Positions 17,580 to 27,761 of a DNA stretch of 47,133 bases are shown here, piece by piece. Made by a program: the position numbers and the translations under genes. The notes under the pieces are model-generated. The model ran no database searches and was not told where the DNA came from. It saw nothing but the letters and a program-made list of their open reading frames with translations. Positions within the stretch are counted from its first letter, which is position 1. Every line of letters starts with the position of its first letter. This DNA comes from a bacterium (GTDB lineage: Bacteria; Oederibacteriota; Muellerivitia; Muellerivitales; Muellerivitaceae), in contig DASZRK010000052.1 of NCBI GenBank assembly GCA_035549195.1, positions 1 to 47,133 of the forward strand. The letters run 5' to 3'.

Positions 17580-18014
17580 ATGGGTCAAGCACAGGACTCC
17601 GATGTTCGGGAAAGTTTCCTTGAACTTTACCGTGAGCTTTTCTCCCACGTCTCCTTCCTGGAAGTGGTGATCGAGCGGCTGGTCCACGGACAGCATGTGG
17701 ACCGACCCATGCTGGAGAACCATCTGGCGCAGATGATCGCGGGGATCGCCCTCCACGAGAAGAAGTGGACCAAGCCTCGGCTGCCCAAGCGGGTGCGCAA
17801 GGACCACCCGGAATATTTCCGCAACGAGATGCTGCGGGTCTCCAAGGTCATCAAGGGCCAACTGTCGGTCCTCCTGAAGACCTCCTTTTTGGTGGACGAG
17901 CGCGAGGTGGAGGAGGACTACCTCCAGACCCTCAGCGACGTGACCGATAATATCGCAGGCGCTTTCCAGCACGTGGTGCGTTCGAACGTCCTGATGCCGG
18001 TCATGTTGAATTAA
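17580..18014 (+). CDS. Hypothetical helical protein of 144 residues
   Basis: This soluble, highly charged, probably all-helical protein (SFLELYRELFSHVSFLEVVIERL; LPKRVRKDHPEYFRNEMLR) has no signal peptide or membrane segment, and I recognise no family. It has its own TATAAT box and a strong terminator after it (18034-18067), so it looks like a single-gene transcript. ATG 17580 is preferred over the upstream in-frame start at 17511 because of GGAGGG and because the longer frame would include the promoter. Confidence 0.75.
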   Translation: MGQAQDSDVRESFLELYRELFSHVSFLEVVIERLVHGQHVDRPMLENHLAQMIAGIALHEKKWTKPRLPKRVRKDHPEYFRNEMLRVSKVIKGQLSVLLKTSFLVDEREVEEDYLQTLSDVTDNIAGAFQHVVRSNVLMPVMLN

Positions 18015-18033
18015 ACCGATAAAGCCGTGTTGG

Positions 18034-18067
18034 AACCGGGTCGTTCCCCTGGGAACCCCGGTTTTTG
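18034..18067 (+). terminator. Rho-independent terminator
   Basis: AACCGGG (18034-18040) pairs with CCCGGTT (18057-18063). An inner stem GTTCC/GGAAC (18043-18047 with 18052-18056) continues after a two-base bulge, and a T-run (18062-18066) follows. It separates the hypothetical gene from fur. Confidence 0.8.
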
Positions 18068-18082
18068 ATTTCAGGGGGAGCG

Positions 18083-18550
18083 ATGTCCATGTTGAAGGGA
18101 CCGGTCAAACCAAAGGGCGTGGAATACGAGGTCTTCAGCCTTTATCTCAAGGAAAAGGACCTGAAACTGACCGCGCAAAGGGAGCTCATCCTGGAGACCT
18201 TCCTGGCCAGCCGGGGCCATGTTTCGGCGGAAGAGCTTTTCCAGAGGGCGCGGGCCAAGCAACCCCACGTGGGGTTCGCCACCGTCTATCGGACCCTCAA
18301 GCACCTGGGCCAGTGCGGGTTGGCCCGGGAACTGGATTTCGGCGATGGCCGGGTCCAATACGAGCCCGAATTCAACCGCCAACACCATGACCACATGATC
18401 TGCACCCAGTGCGGGACCTATATCGAGTTCCTGAACCCGCAGATCGAGGAGTTGCAGGAGCAGGTCAGCCGGAAGCACGGCTTCAAGATCACCTCCCATC
18501 GGATGCAGCTTTACGGTCTGTGCCAGAAGTGCCAGAAAAGCGGTAAATGA
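18083..18550 (+). CDS. fur: Fur-family metal-dependent repressor
   Basis: This 155-residue DNA-binding regulator has the Fur winged helix (KLTAQRELILETFLASRGHVSAEEL; VGFATVYRTLKHL), the metal site HHDHMICTQCG and a C-terminal second Cys pair (CQKCQ) for structural zinc. It could be Fur, Zur or PerR; length and motif order suit Fur best. ATG 18083 sits after AGGGGGAG; the frame reaches back to 18065 but inside the terminator. greA follows 24 bases later. Confidence 0.9.
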   Translation: MSMLKGPVKPKGVEYEVFSLYLKEKDLKLTAQRELILETFLASRGHVSAEELFQRARAKQPHVGFATVYRTLKHLGQCGLARELDFGDGRVQYEPEFNRQHHDHMICTQCGTYIEFLNPQIEELQEQVSRKHGFKITSHRMQLYGLCQKCQKSGK

Positions 18551-18574
18551 TCAATTCCGGACCAGGAGAACGTC

Positions 18575-19054
18575 ATGGCTGATTTTTTGGTGTCCCGGGT
18601 GACCCGCGACAAGCTTCAGGACGAGCTCAACCGCCTCAAGACCGTCCGACGGCCCCAGGTGGCCAAGGCCCTGGAAGAGGCCCGGGCCCATGGGGACCTG
18701 AAGGAGAACGCCGAATACGATGCGGCCAAGCAGGAACAGGGGATCCTGGAAGCCCGGATCCGGGAGATCGAGGACAAGCTGTCCCGGGTCCGCATCCTGG
18801 AGGATGAGAACATCACCGGGGAGCATGTGTCCATCGGTTGCAAGGTGACCGTCAAGGACCTGGACAGCCAGCAGGACGAGATCTACCGGCTGGTGGGCGA
18901 GGAAGAGGCCGATTTCGCCAAGAACAAGATCTCCATCCGGACCCCCATCGCCCGTGGGCTCATCGGAAAGAAGGTGGGTGAGAAAGTGGATATCCAGGTG
19001 CCCCGCGGAACCCTCAAATACCAAGTGCTCAACATCGAAGTGGGGACCGATTAG
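18575..19054 (+). CDS. greA: Transcription elongation factor GreA
   Basis: This 159-residue protein stimulates RNA cleavage by backtracked RNA polymerase. The N-terminal coiled coil carries the acidic tip (ARAHGDLKENAEYDAAKQEQ) that enters the polymerase channel; the C-terminal FKBP-like domain ends GKKVGEKVDIQVPRGTLKYQVL. Its length is normal. It may be cotranscribed with fur. The SAM-responsive leader starts 17 bases after its stop with a separate promoter. Confidence 0.95.
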   Translation: MADFLVSRVTRDKLQDELNRLKTVRRPQVAKALEEARAHGDLKENAEYDAAKQEQGILEARIREIEDKLSRVRILEDENITGEHVSIGCKVTVKDLDSQQDEIYRLVGEEEADFAKNKISIRTPIARGLIGKKVGEKVDIQVPRGTLKYQVLNIEVGTD

Positions 19055-19070
19055 CCGCCCCTTGGATACC

Positions 19071-19100
19071 TTGACAAAGGAGAATGGGGACCGGTAGTAT
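19071..19100 (+). promoter_or_regulatory. Sigma-70-type promoter of the SAM-riboswitch transcript
   Basis: A perfect TTGACA (19071-19076), an 18-bp spacer and TAGTAT (19095-19100) lie 16 bases before the riboswitch P1 stem, so transcription would begin a few bases before it. Confidence 0.75.
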
Positions 19101-19116
19101 CTTTCAAAATTTAACG

Positions 19117-19232
19117 CTCTTATCGCGAGTGGCGGAGGGACAGGCCCTTTGATGCCACGGCAACCGGCCCGAAAGGGCGCCAGGTGCCAAATCCTGCTCC
19201 GGGAAAGATCAAGACCCGGGGAAAGATGAGAG
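19117..19232 (+). promoter_or_regulatory. SAM-I (S-box) riboswitch aptamer
   Basis: The sequence carries the S-box hallmarks in order: P1 strand CTCTTATC, GGCGGAGGGA, the GCCC...TGATGCC...GGCAACC core with the kink-turn region, CCAGGTGCCAAATCC, and the closing GATGAGAG. P1 pairs 19117-19124 with 19225-19232 (one G-U). Downstream, GAGATGGAA (19230-19238) can pair with TTCCATCTC (19256-19264), an antiterminator that uses part of P1 and part of the terminator. High SAM should stabilise P1 and switch the transcript off. It controls the second threonine synthase-like gene. Confidence 0.93.
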
Positions 19233-19252
19233 ATGGAAAACCACCCCCCAAA

Positions 19253-19282
19253 GGCTTCCATCTCACGATGGAGGCCTTTTTT
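19253..19282 (+). terminator. SAM-riboswitch intrinsic terminator
   Basis: A 10-bp stem, GGCTTCCATC (19253-19262) with GATGGAGGCC (19267-19276) including one G-U, has a four-base loop and six T residues (19277-19282). Its 5' arm overlaps the antiterminator, as expected for a transcriptional OFF switch. Confidence 0.92.
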
Positions 19283-19327
19283 AGTTCCAGCTAAAGAAGG
19301 TTTCCGGGGCGACCTCAGGAGACTTCG

Positions 19328-20557
19328 ATGAGCTACGTGAAAGCCTTGAAATGCCGGGAGTGCGGCCAGGAATACGAGAAGGCCGCCAAATACGTCTGCG
19401 AGTTCTGCTTCGGCCCCCTCGAGGCGGCCTACGACTACGACAAGATCAAGAAGGACGTGACCCGGGAGAAGATCTCCTCCCGGTCGCTGAACATCTGGCG
19501 TTATCGCGAGTTCCTGCCCGTGGAAGGGGACAAGTTCAACAGCCTGGGCGAAGGTTTCACGCCGCTCTTGAAGGCCGACCGCCTGGGCGAGGAATTGGGT
19601 CTTTCAAAGCTCTATATCAAGAATGACTGCGCCAACCCGACCCATTCCTTCAAGGACCGCGTCGTTTCAGTGGCCTCGACCCGGGCTTTGGAACTGGGCT
19701 TCGACACCCTCGCCTGCGCTTCCACCGGCAACCTGGCCAACGCGGTTTCCGCCTATGGGGCCAAGGGCGGCATGAAGCGTTTCGTGTTCATCCCTTCCAA
19801 CCTGGAGCCCAGCAAGGTGACGGCCTCCCTCATCTACGATCCCAACCTCATCGGGGTGAACGGCAACTACGACGATGTGAACCGCCTCTGCAGCGAGATC
19901 GCGGGGAAGTACAAATGGGCCTTTGTGAACATCAACATGAGGCCCTATTACGCCGAGGGGTCCAAGACCCTTGGGTTCGAGGTGGCCGAGCAATTGGGAT
20001 GGAAGTCGCCCGAGCAGGTGGTGGTGCCGGTGGCCTCCGGATCGCTCCTGACCAAGATCTGGAAGGGGACCCAGGAATTCGCCAAGACGGGATTGATCGA
20101 GGCCCGGCCCATGCGGGTTTTCGGGGCCCAGGCCGAAGGATGTTCACCCGTGACCACGGCCTACAAGGCCAAGACGGACACCTTCCGTCCTGTGAAACCC
20201 AACACCATCGCCAAATCCCTGGCCATCGGGAATCCGGCCGACGGCTTCTATGCGCTCAAGACCATCGCCGAGTCCAACGGCGGGGCCGAAATGGTCAACG
20301 ATGAGGAGATCGTCGAGGGGATCAAGCTATTGGCCCGCACGGAAGGCATCTTTGCCGAGACCGCGGGCGGCGTGACCATCGGCTGTTTGAAGAAATTGGC
20401 CGAGTCCGGGGCGCTGGACCCGGACAAGGTGACCGTGGCCTTCATTACCGGAACGGGGCTGAAGACCCAGGAAGCGGTCATGGGCCATTTGAAGAAGCAC
20501 GAGGTCATCCAGCCCAACCTGGCCGCTTTCGAGGCCACCCAGTTGGTCACGGCCTGA
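19328..20557 (+). CDS. Threonine synthase-like PLP enzyme with zinc ribbon, SAM-regulated
   Basis: This 409-residue fold-type II enzyme has an N-terminal zinc ribbon (Cys9, Cys12, Cys24, Cys27). The PLP Lys109 is in THSFKDRVV, the phosphate loop is ASTGNLANAVSAYGAKGG, and FITGTGLKTQE is near the end. By sequence it belongs with threonine synthases that use O-phosphohomoserine. The SAM-I riboswitch in its leader implies a methionine-related task, and a normal thrC already sits in the hom operon. I infer it may make homocysteine from O-phosphohomoserine and a sulfur donor, perhaps the carrier protein encoded at 27185. An ordinary ThrC under methionine control is the alternative. AGGAG precedes ATG 19328. 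Confidence 0.88.
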   Translation: MSYVKALKCRECGQEYEKAAKYVCEFCFGPLEAAYDYDKIKKDVTREKISSRSLNIWRYREFLPVEGDKFNSLGEGFTPLLKADRLGEELGLSKLYIKNDCANPTHSFKDRVVSVASTRALELGFDTLACASTGNLANAVSAYGAKGGMKRFVFIPSNLEPSKVTASLIYDPNLIGVNGNYDDVNRLCSEIAGKYKWAFVNINMRPYYAEGSKTLGFEVAEQLGWKSPEQVVVPVASGSLLTKIWKGTQEFAKTGLIEARPMRVFGAQAEGCSPVTTAYKAKTDTFRPVKPNTIAKSLAIGNPADGFYALKTIAESNGGAEMVNDEEIVEGIKLLARTEGIFAETAGGVTIGCLKKLAESGALDPDKVTVAFITGTGLKTQEAVMGHLKKHEVIQPNLAAFEATQLVTA

Positions 20558-20559
20558 AC

Positions 20560-21000
20560 GTGCGAAAAAACTTGCTCCTTCTCCTGTCCCTTTTCCTGGG
20601 TTCGGCCGTCTGTTGGGCGGTCGCTCCCGAGGATTATTTCAACGCGGGCAAGGACCTCTACGACCACAAGGATTACGAGAAGGCGGTGAAGTATTTTCAT
20701 GCGGCCGTGGAACAACGGCCCGATTACTGGCAGGCCTATCAACTGCTGGGCCAGTCCTATTACCAGGTCGCCAATCGCACCGAGGCCATCCTGGCCATCG
20801 ACGAGAGCCTCCGTCTCCATCCCAACAACCCCGAATTGCGAAAATTCGAGGCCAAGATCCGCGCGGCCAGTCCCTGGGTCTCCAAGGACTTCGTTTCCCG
20901 GACCCTGCCGATCCTTTCCATCTTGATCTCGCTCGGCACCTTGGCCTGGACCCTCTGGGGCCAGCGCTGGTGGCGGTCCCGTAAAGCCCCGGCGCCCTGA
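20560..21000 (+). CDS. Exported TPR protein with C-terminal membrane helix
   Basis: This 146-residue protein begins with a signal peptide (LLLLLSLFLGSAVCWA), then about two to three tetratricopeptide repeats (YFNAGKDLYDHKDYEKAVKYF, YWQAYQLLGQSYYQVANRTEAI) and a hydrophobic helix near residues 113-133 followed by Trp/Arg. The TPR part is probably outside the cytoplasm and tethered to the membrane. GTG 20560 lies two bases after the previous stop, so it belongs to the SAM-controlled transcript. A link to methionine metabolism is not evident. Confidence 0.8.
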   Translation: MRKNLLLLLSLFLGSAVCWAVAPEDYFNAGKDLYDHKDYEKAVKYFHAAVEQRPDYWQAYQLLGQSYYQVANRTEAILAIDESLRLHPNNPELRKFEAKIRAASPWVSKDFVSRTLPILSILISLGTLAWTLWGQRWWRSRKAPAP

Positions 21001-21006
21001 TATTCG

Positions 21007-21753
21007 ATGCTCAAGATCGTCGCCATCGGCGGGGGAAGGTTCGGGTGGGGGAATCCCCCCGTTGATGTCGTCCCTCTTTGCCAAGAAATAATCCATTTAA
21101 GCGGCAAAAAGTATCCCCGCATCTTGTTCGTTCCAACGGCCAGTGATGACCGCCTTGCCACCGTGGAAATGGTGAAGCGGCTTTTTGTCAGGCGTCTTGG
21201 GTGCCGTTTGGATACCCTCTATCTCGTTAAAACCAAGCCTGCGATCGCCCAAATCCGTAAGAAGGTCATGGCCTCGGACGTGGTCTTTGTGTGGGGAGGG
21301 AACACCCTCAAAATGATGAGGCGCTGGAAATTATTGGGGGTCGATAAGGTCCTGCGGGAAGCGCGGGAAAAGGGAAAGGTGCTGTGCGGTCCCAGTGCCG
21401 GGGCCATTTGCTGGTTCCGGCAAGGGAATTCGGACTCCCGTAAATTCAAAAATCCCAAAGCGAAGCTCATCAAAGTGACCGGATTAGGGTTCATCGACGC
21501 CCTAGGCTGTCCCCATTACGATGGGGAAAGGGACCGGAAACCCGAACTCAAAGAAATGATGAAAAAGACGCCGGGTGTCGCCCTGGCCATGGACAATTGC
21601 GCGGCCTTGGAAGTGGTTGGGGACAAAGCCCGGGCTGTGGTCTCCAAACCGACGGCAGGGGTTTACCGGGTCTATTGGAAAGCCGGGCGCTATTTCCAGG
21701 AAAAACTGCCCAAGGGGAAGTGGTTCGACTTGAACGGATTGACCCGGAAATAG
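21007..21753 (+). CDS. S51-family (PepE-like) peptidase
   Basis: This 248-residue protein of the dipeptidase E/cyanophycinase superfamily has KIVAIGGGRFGWG at the N-terminus, FVWGGNTLKMMRR, and the nucleophile elbow CGPSAGAICW with Ser130. A His in CPHYDGERD completes a likely triad region. PepE-type enzymes cleave Asp-X dipeptides. It starts 6 bases after the TPR gene. Its codon use is less G+C-biased than that of its neighbours (many AAA, TTA and ATT codons), which may point to later acquisition. Substrate unknown. Confidence 0.85.
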   Translation: MLKIVAIGGGRFGWGNPPVDVVPLCQEIIHLSGKKYPRILFVPTASDDRLATVEMVKRLFVRRLGCRLDTLYLVKTKPAIAQIRKKVMASDVVFVWGGNTLKMMRRWKLLGVDKVLREAREKGKVLCGPSAGAICWFRQGNSDSRKFKNPKAKLIKVTGLGFIDALGCPHYDGERDRKPELKEMMKKTPGVALAMDNCAALEVVGDKARAVVSKPTAGVYRVYWKAGRYFQEKLPKGKWFDLNGLTRK

Positions 21754-21763
21754 GCCTAGTACT

Positions 21764-22177
21764 TTACGGTTCGAGGGTAACACAGGGGACGTTCGGGTCA
21801 TCCTGGGGCGGTCCGATCTGCCTCAACTTCCCCTGCCAATAGGCCAATTCCTGTTTTTTAAAATCCAACAGCTGGTTGGGGTCTTGGGCGGGGGAAGCGG
21901 AGCTTCCCTCCGAGGCCGCAAGGGCGACCCGGGCGGCTTCGACCTGGGATTCGAGATAGGCGAGCTTTTTCCGGTAAGCGGCGAGCTTTTCGGCTTCCCA
22001 CTTGGCCTTTTCCACCGAAGCTTTTTGGATGTCCTTGGCCGTGGCGTTCCTTTGGGCGACCAATTGGTCGATCGCCTGCTCGAAACCGGCCAAAGGGCCG
22101 TCGGCGGCGGGGATGTTCTTATGGGCCGGGGTTTGAAGGGCCTGTTCCAGGTCCTGGATCGCTTGTAAGGGGTTCAT
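21764..22177 (-). CDS. Small coiled-coil protein, unknown
   Basis: This 137-residue soluble protein is rich in Ala, Gln and Glu, with a central heptad-like helix (DIQKASVEKAKWEAEKLAAYRKKLAYLESQVEAA, shown only by its repeating pattern). No family is recognised. The start is ATG at 22177-22175, with GAGGA a few bases upstream on the minus strand; the longer frame to 22339 lacks such a site. It converges on the peptidase gene and diverges from the GH127 gene. Confidence 0.65.
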   Translation of the reverse strand: MNPLQAIQDLEQALQTPAHKNIPAADGPLAGFEQAIDQLVAQRNATAKDIQKASVEKAKWEAEKLAAYRKKLAYLESQVEAARVALAASEGSSASPAQDPNQLLDFKKQELAYWQGKLRQIGPPQDDPNVPCVTLEP

Positions 22178-22308
22178 AGGATTCCTCGGTAGTCCTAACG
22201 GACGTTCCAGGTCAATCTTGAATCTCCATTTAACGGGCATTTCCTTAGGGGCCCTCCCGGACGTCCTGTTAAAGTGGTGGCTCGATCGCCTCCCGGAAAG
22301 GACGGAAC

Positions 22309-24345
22309 TTGACCGAGGACACTTCTCCCCAAACCTCAAGCATCCTTCCCAAGGTCCTGATCGCCCTTTTGGCGGTCGGCATCGGGCTCCTGGGGTTCCT
22401 TTATTACCGCAAATACAAGCAAGACCAAAGAGCCAACCGCCCCCTGGGACTTGAACCCCTGGCGATGGAACCCTTGCCGTTGGGCGCGATCAAACCCAAA
22501 GGCTGGATCCTGGACCAACTGAAGCTCCAGGCTGCGGGCCTATCGGGACACCTGGACGAATTCTGGCCGGATGTGGCGAAAAGCGGCTGGTTCGGCGGCG
22601 ATGGGGAGGGATGGGAGAGGGCGCCCTATTGGCTGGATGGAGCCATCCCCCTGGCCTATCTGACCGGGGACCCGAAGCTGATCGCGAAGGTCACCAAGCA
22701 CATCGACTATATCCTGGCCCATGCCCAGAAGGATGGATGGCTGGGTCCCCAGACCATCCGGGGTCCCTTCGGAATCCCGGGGCCGCCGCCCGATTCCCGG
22801 GACCCCTGGCCCCAGTTCGTCATCCTGAAGGCCCTGGCCCAATACCAGGAAGCCACGGGGGATCCCCGCATCCTTCCTGCCATAGGCCGGGACTTGGCCG
22901 CCCTCGCCAGCCAGTTGGAGCAAAAGTCCCTCTACGATTGGAATTTTTTCCGTTACGGGGACCTTCTCACCACCTTGTTCTGGTACTACGACCGTACCCA
23001 TGAGCCGGCGGCCTTGGCCCTGGCCTATCGGGCCGCTTCCCAAGGTTATAACTGGCCCAAGCATTTCGAGGACCTGCCCATCAAGGAAAAATCGCCGGGT
23101 TGGAACTGGTACAGCCATGTGGTCAACAACGCCATGGGGCTCAAGGTGCCGGCGCTCCTCTGGCGTTTGACGGACCAGGATGAGTTCAAGGACCTGTCGC
23201 CCAAGGCCATCGGGGAACTGGATAAATACCACGGGGAGCCCAACGGTCTTTTCAGCGGGGACGAGTGTTTGGCGGGACGAAGTCCCTCCCAAGGGACCGA
23301 GCTTTGCGCCATCGTGGAGACCATGTATTCGTTGGAGACCCAGCTTTCCATCCTGGGGGGCTGTGCCCCGGCGGACCGCCTGGAGAAGATCGCCTTCAAC
23401 GCCCTTCCGGCGGCCATCAGTCCCGACTACTGGGGCCATCAATATGACGAACAGGCCAACCAGGTGGCCTGTGTCTTCTACCAACAGCCGGTCTATACCA
23501 CCAACCGCGGAGAGTCGAACCTTTTCGGCCTTCAACCCCAATATGGCTGCTGCACCGCCAATTTCCACCAGGGTTGGCCGAAGTTCGTTTCGCACCTATG
23601 GATGGGGACCCCGGACGGGGGCCTGGCCGCGGTGGCCTATGCGCCTTGTGCTGTGACGGCCCGGGTCGCGGGCGGGAACGTTTCCATCGAGTTGGAGACC
23701 CAATATCCATTTTCTGAGGACCTGACCTTCACGGTCCATTCCGGCTCAGGGTCGGATTTTCCCCTCTATCTTCGGATACCCGGTTGGGCGAAGGGTGCTT
23801 CCGTGACCTTGCCCGATGGGAAGGAACTCGGCGGTAAAGCGGGGAAGTACTTGAAGATCGCCCGGCGTTGGACGGGGGACGAACGGGTCCAACTTCACCT
23901 GCCGATGACCTTCAAGATCCACCGTGGTTACGAGGATTCGGTGAGCGTCGAACGGGGGCCTTTGGTCTATTCCTTGGGGCTGCCGGAGGTTTGGAAGCAG
24001 GCTCGGCCTTTTCCCTTCCAAACGAAGGACAAGAAGCGTTTCGATTATTTCGTACTGCCCCAAACGGCTTGGAATTACGCCCTCCAGTTGGATACGGAAC
24101 ACCCGGAGAAGAGTTTGGAGATCCAAGTGACGGCCTTGTCGGGGGATCCCTTCACCTTGTCGGATGTTCCCATCCATGTGAGGGCCCGCGGAAGGAAATT
24201 GCCCGACTGGGCCTTCGCCCAAGGCGCCGCTCTCCCGCCGCCCCAAAGCCCGGTGGCGAGCACCGAGCCCCTGGAGGACCTGGTCCTGGTGCCCTATGGT
24301 TCGGCCCGGTTGCGGGTGACCGAGTTCCCGCTCCTAAAAAATTAA
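22309..24345 (+). CDS. Membrane-anchored GH127-type glycoside hydrolase (DUF1680)
   Basis: This 678-residue protein matches the GH127 beta-L-arabinofuranosidase family. An N-terminal helix (VLIALLAVGIGLLGFLYY, about 15-32) acts as an uncleaved anchor. The alpha/alpha toroid follows (WILDQLKLQAAGLSG, APYWLDGAIPLAYLTGD, WPQFVILKALAQYQEATGD), then a beta-sandwich end. The zinc/nucleophile set of the family is present: Glu331 and Cys333 in GTELCAIVE, and Cys414-Cys415 in YGCCTANFHQG; in HypBA1 the first Cys of the CC pair is the nucleophile. TTG 22309 follows AAAGGACGGAAC. Substrate is probably an arabinofuranoside-like glycan at the cell surface. Confidence 0.88.
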   Translation: MTEDTSPQTSSILPKVLIALLAVGIGLLGFLYYRKYKQDQRANRPLGLEPLAMEPLPLGAIKPKGWILDQLKLQAAGLSGHLDEFWPDVAKSGWFGGDGEGWERAPYWLDGAIPLAYLTGDPKLIAKVTKHIDYILAHAQKDGWLGPQTIRGPFGIPGPPPDSRDPWPQFVILKALAQYQEATGDPRILPAIGRDLAALASQLEQKSLYDWNFFRYGDLLTTLFWYYDRTHEPAALALAYRAASQGYNWPKHFEDLPIKEKSPGWNWYSHVVNNAMGLKVPALLWRLTDQDEFKDLSPKAIGELDKYHGEPNGLFSGDECLAGRSPSQGTELCAIVETMYSLETQLSILGGCAPADRLEKIAFNALPAAISPDYWGHQYDEQANQVACVFYQQPVYTTNRGESNLFGLQPQYGCCTANFHQGWPKFVSHLWMGTPDGGLAAVAYAPCAVTARVAGGNVSIELETQYPFSEDLTFTVHSGSGSDFPLYLRIPGWAKGASVTLPDGKELGGKAGKYLKIARRWTGDERVQLHLPMTFKIHRGYEDSVSVERGPLVYSLGLPEVWKQARPFPFQTKDKKRFDYFVLPQTAWNYALQLDTEHPEKSLEIQVTALSGDPFTLSDVPIHVRARGRKLPDWAFAQGAALPPPQSPVASTEPLEDLVLVPYGSARLRVTEFPLLKN

Positions 24346-24368
24346 GGCGGACCTCTTTAAGGTTAAAA

Positions 24369-24384
24369 CGGGAAAATTTTCCCG
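24369..24384 (+). repeat. Perfect 16-bp palindrome
   Basis: CGGGAAAATTTTCCCG is perfectly self-complementary. It lies 23 bases after the GH127 stop and about 170 bases before the pyrophosphatase start. It may be an operator; on the minus strand it is followed by TTTT and could act as a weak terminator. Confidence 0.5.
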
Positions 24385-24556
24385 AAACGGGACCCAAAAC
24401 ATCATCGGAAGGCATCTGGATCCCGCTGCGTTTCGTTCAGGTAAAAGATGTGCCTTTCCTCGATTTTCCCCGTCGTCTCCCGCAATATGACCCGTGTCAT
24501 CACCCGGGCCCCGAACTCTTTCAATAATTGCGCTAAACCTCCCCAAGGAGACTTCC

Positions 24557-27103
<2,547 letters not shown>

Positions 27104-27121
27104 TCCTGGGGTCTTTTCCCC

Positions 27122-27151
27122 TGGAATTTCCGGGGCTCTTTCGTCCATAAT
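27122..27151 (+). promoter_or_regulatory. Possible promoter of the sulfur-carrier cluster
   Basis: TGGAAT (27122-27127), 18 bp and CATAAT (27146-27151) lie 34 bases before the carrier ATG. A G+C-rich dyad (27104-27125 and CCCC/GGGG at 27118-27135) overlaps the -35 side. The matches are weak. Confidence 0.3.
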
Positions 27152-27184
27152 CGGGACTTCTCACACCCCACCAGGAGGAAGTTC

Positions 27185-27466
27185 ATGGCCGTGAAAGTGC
27201 TCATCCCCACCCCCTTGCGGAACCTCACCAACAACCAGGCCGAGGTCAACGCCGATGGCGCCACGGTCGCCGACCTCATCAACGACCTGGGGAAGAACTA
27301 CAACGGCCTCAAGGACCGGCTCTGTGACGAGAACGGCAAGATCCGCCGCTTCGTGAACATCTACCTGAACGAAGAGGACATCCGCTTCCTGCAAGGGGAA
27401 GCCACTGCCGTCAAGGCGGGCGACCAGATCTCCATCGTCCCGGCCATCGCGGGCGGAGTTCGCTAA
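27185..27466 (+). CDS. MoaD/ThiS/CysO-like sulfur carrier protein with masked Gly-Gly
   Basis: This 93-residue beta-grasp protein resembles CysO ([70 protein letters not shown]). Such carriers are adenylylated and thiocarboxylated on the C-terminal glycine and pass sulfur to PLP enzymes. Here the Gly90-Gly91 pair is followed by Val-Arg before the TAA, so the reactive end would need trimming, as known for HcyS-type carriers matured by a JAMM metalloprotease. No such protease is in the window. AGGAGG precedes the ATG. It heads a run carrier, NIL protein, E1-like protein, cysteine synthase. Confidence 0.9.
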   Translation: MAVKVLIPTPLRNLTNNQAEVNADGATVADLINDLGKNYNGLKDRLCDENGKIRRFVNIYLNEEDIRFLQGEATAVKAGDQISIVPAIAGGVR

Positions 27467-27512
27467 AAGCCAACCGGTTCCCGCGGGGAGCCTTTCGATC
27501 CTGGAGCGTCCC

Positions 27513-27758
27513 ATGCTTTCCATCAAGAAACTCGTCGAACTCGATTACCCCACCGAAAAGGTCACCCAACCCGTCCTGTCGGCCATCATCAAGAAATACG
27601 ACGTGACCGTGAACATCCGCCGGGCTTCCATCACCAAGGGTTTCGGCTATGTCCAGATGGAGATCGAGGGTCCGGAGGCCGAGGTCAAGAAGGCCTTGGA
27701 CGACCTGACGGCCCAGGGGATCGACGTGAACCCCATCGTCAAAGATATCGTCGAGTAG
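27513..27758 (+). CDS. Stand-alone NIL-domain protein
   Basis: This 81-residue protein consists of a single ferredoxin-fold NIL domain (KKLVELDYPTEKVTQPVLSAIIKKYDVTVNIRRASI, by pattern; FGYVQMEIEGPEAEVKKALDDL). NIL domains occur at the C-terminus of the methionine importer ATPase MetN and, with ferredoxin, in the sulfide-to-homocysteine pathway of methanogens. It may therefore bind methionine or take part in sulfur transfer. It has GGAG ten bases upstream of ATG 27513 and is followed after 3 bases by the E1-like gene. Confidence 0.88.
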   Translation: MLSIKKLVELDYPTEKVTQPVLSAIIKKYDVTVNIRRASITKGFGYVQMEIEGPEAEVKKALDDLTAQGIDVNPIVKDIVE

Positions 27759-27761
27759 CCT

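Noticed and set aside
15316-17592. 758-codon minus-strand frame
   Set aside because: It is antisense to murI, the barrel protein and the TlpA-like gene, all with clear families; G+C-rich coding leaves antisense frames open.
27104-27125. Terminator after hppA
   Set aside because: TCC-T-GGGG/CCCC-T-GGA has a mismatch and no following T-run.
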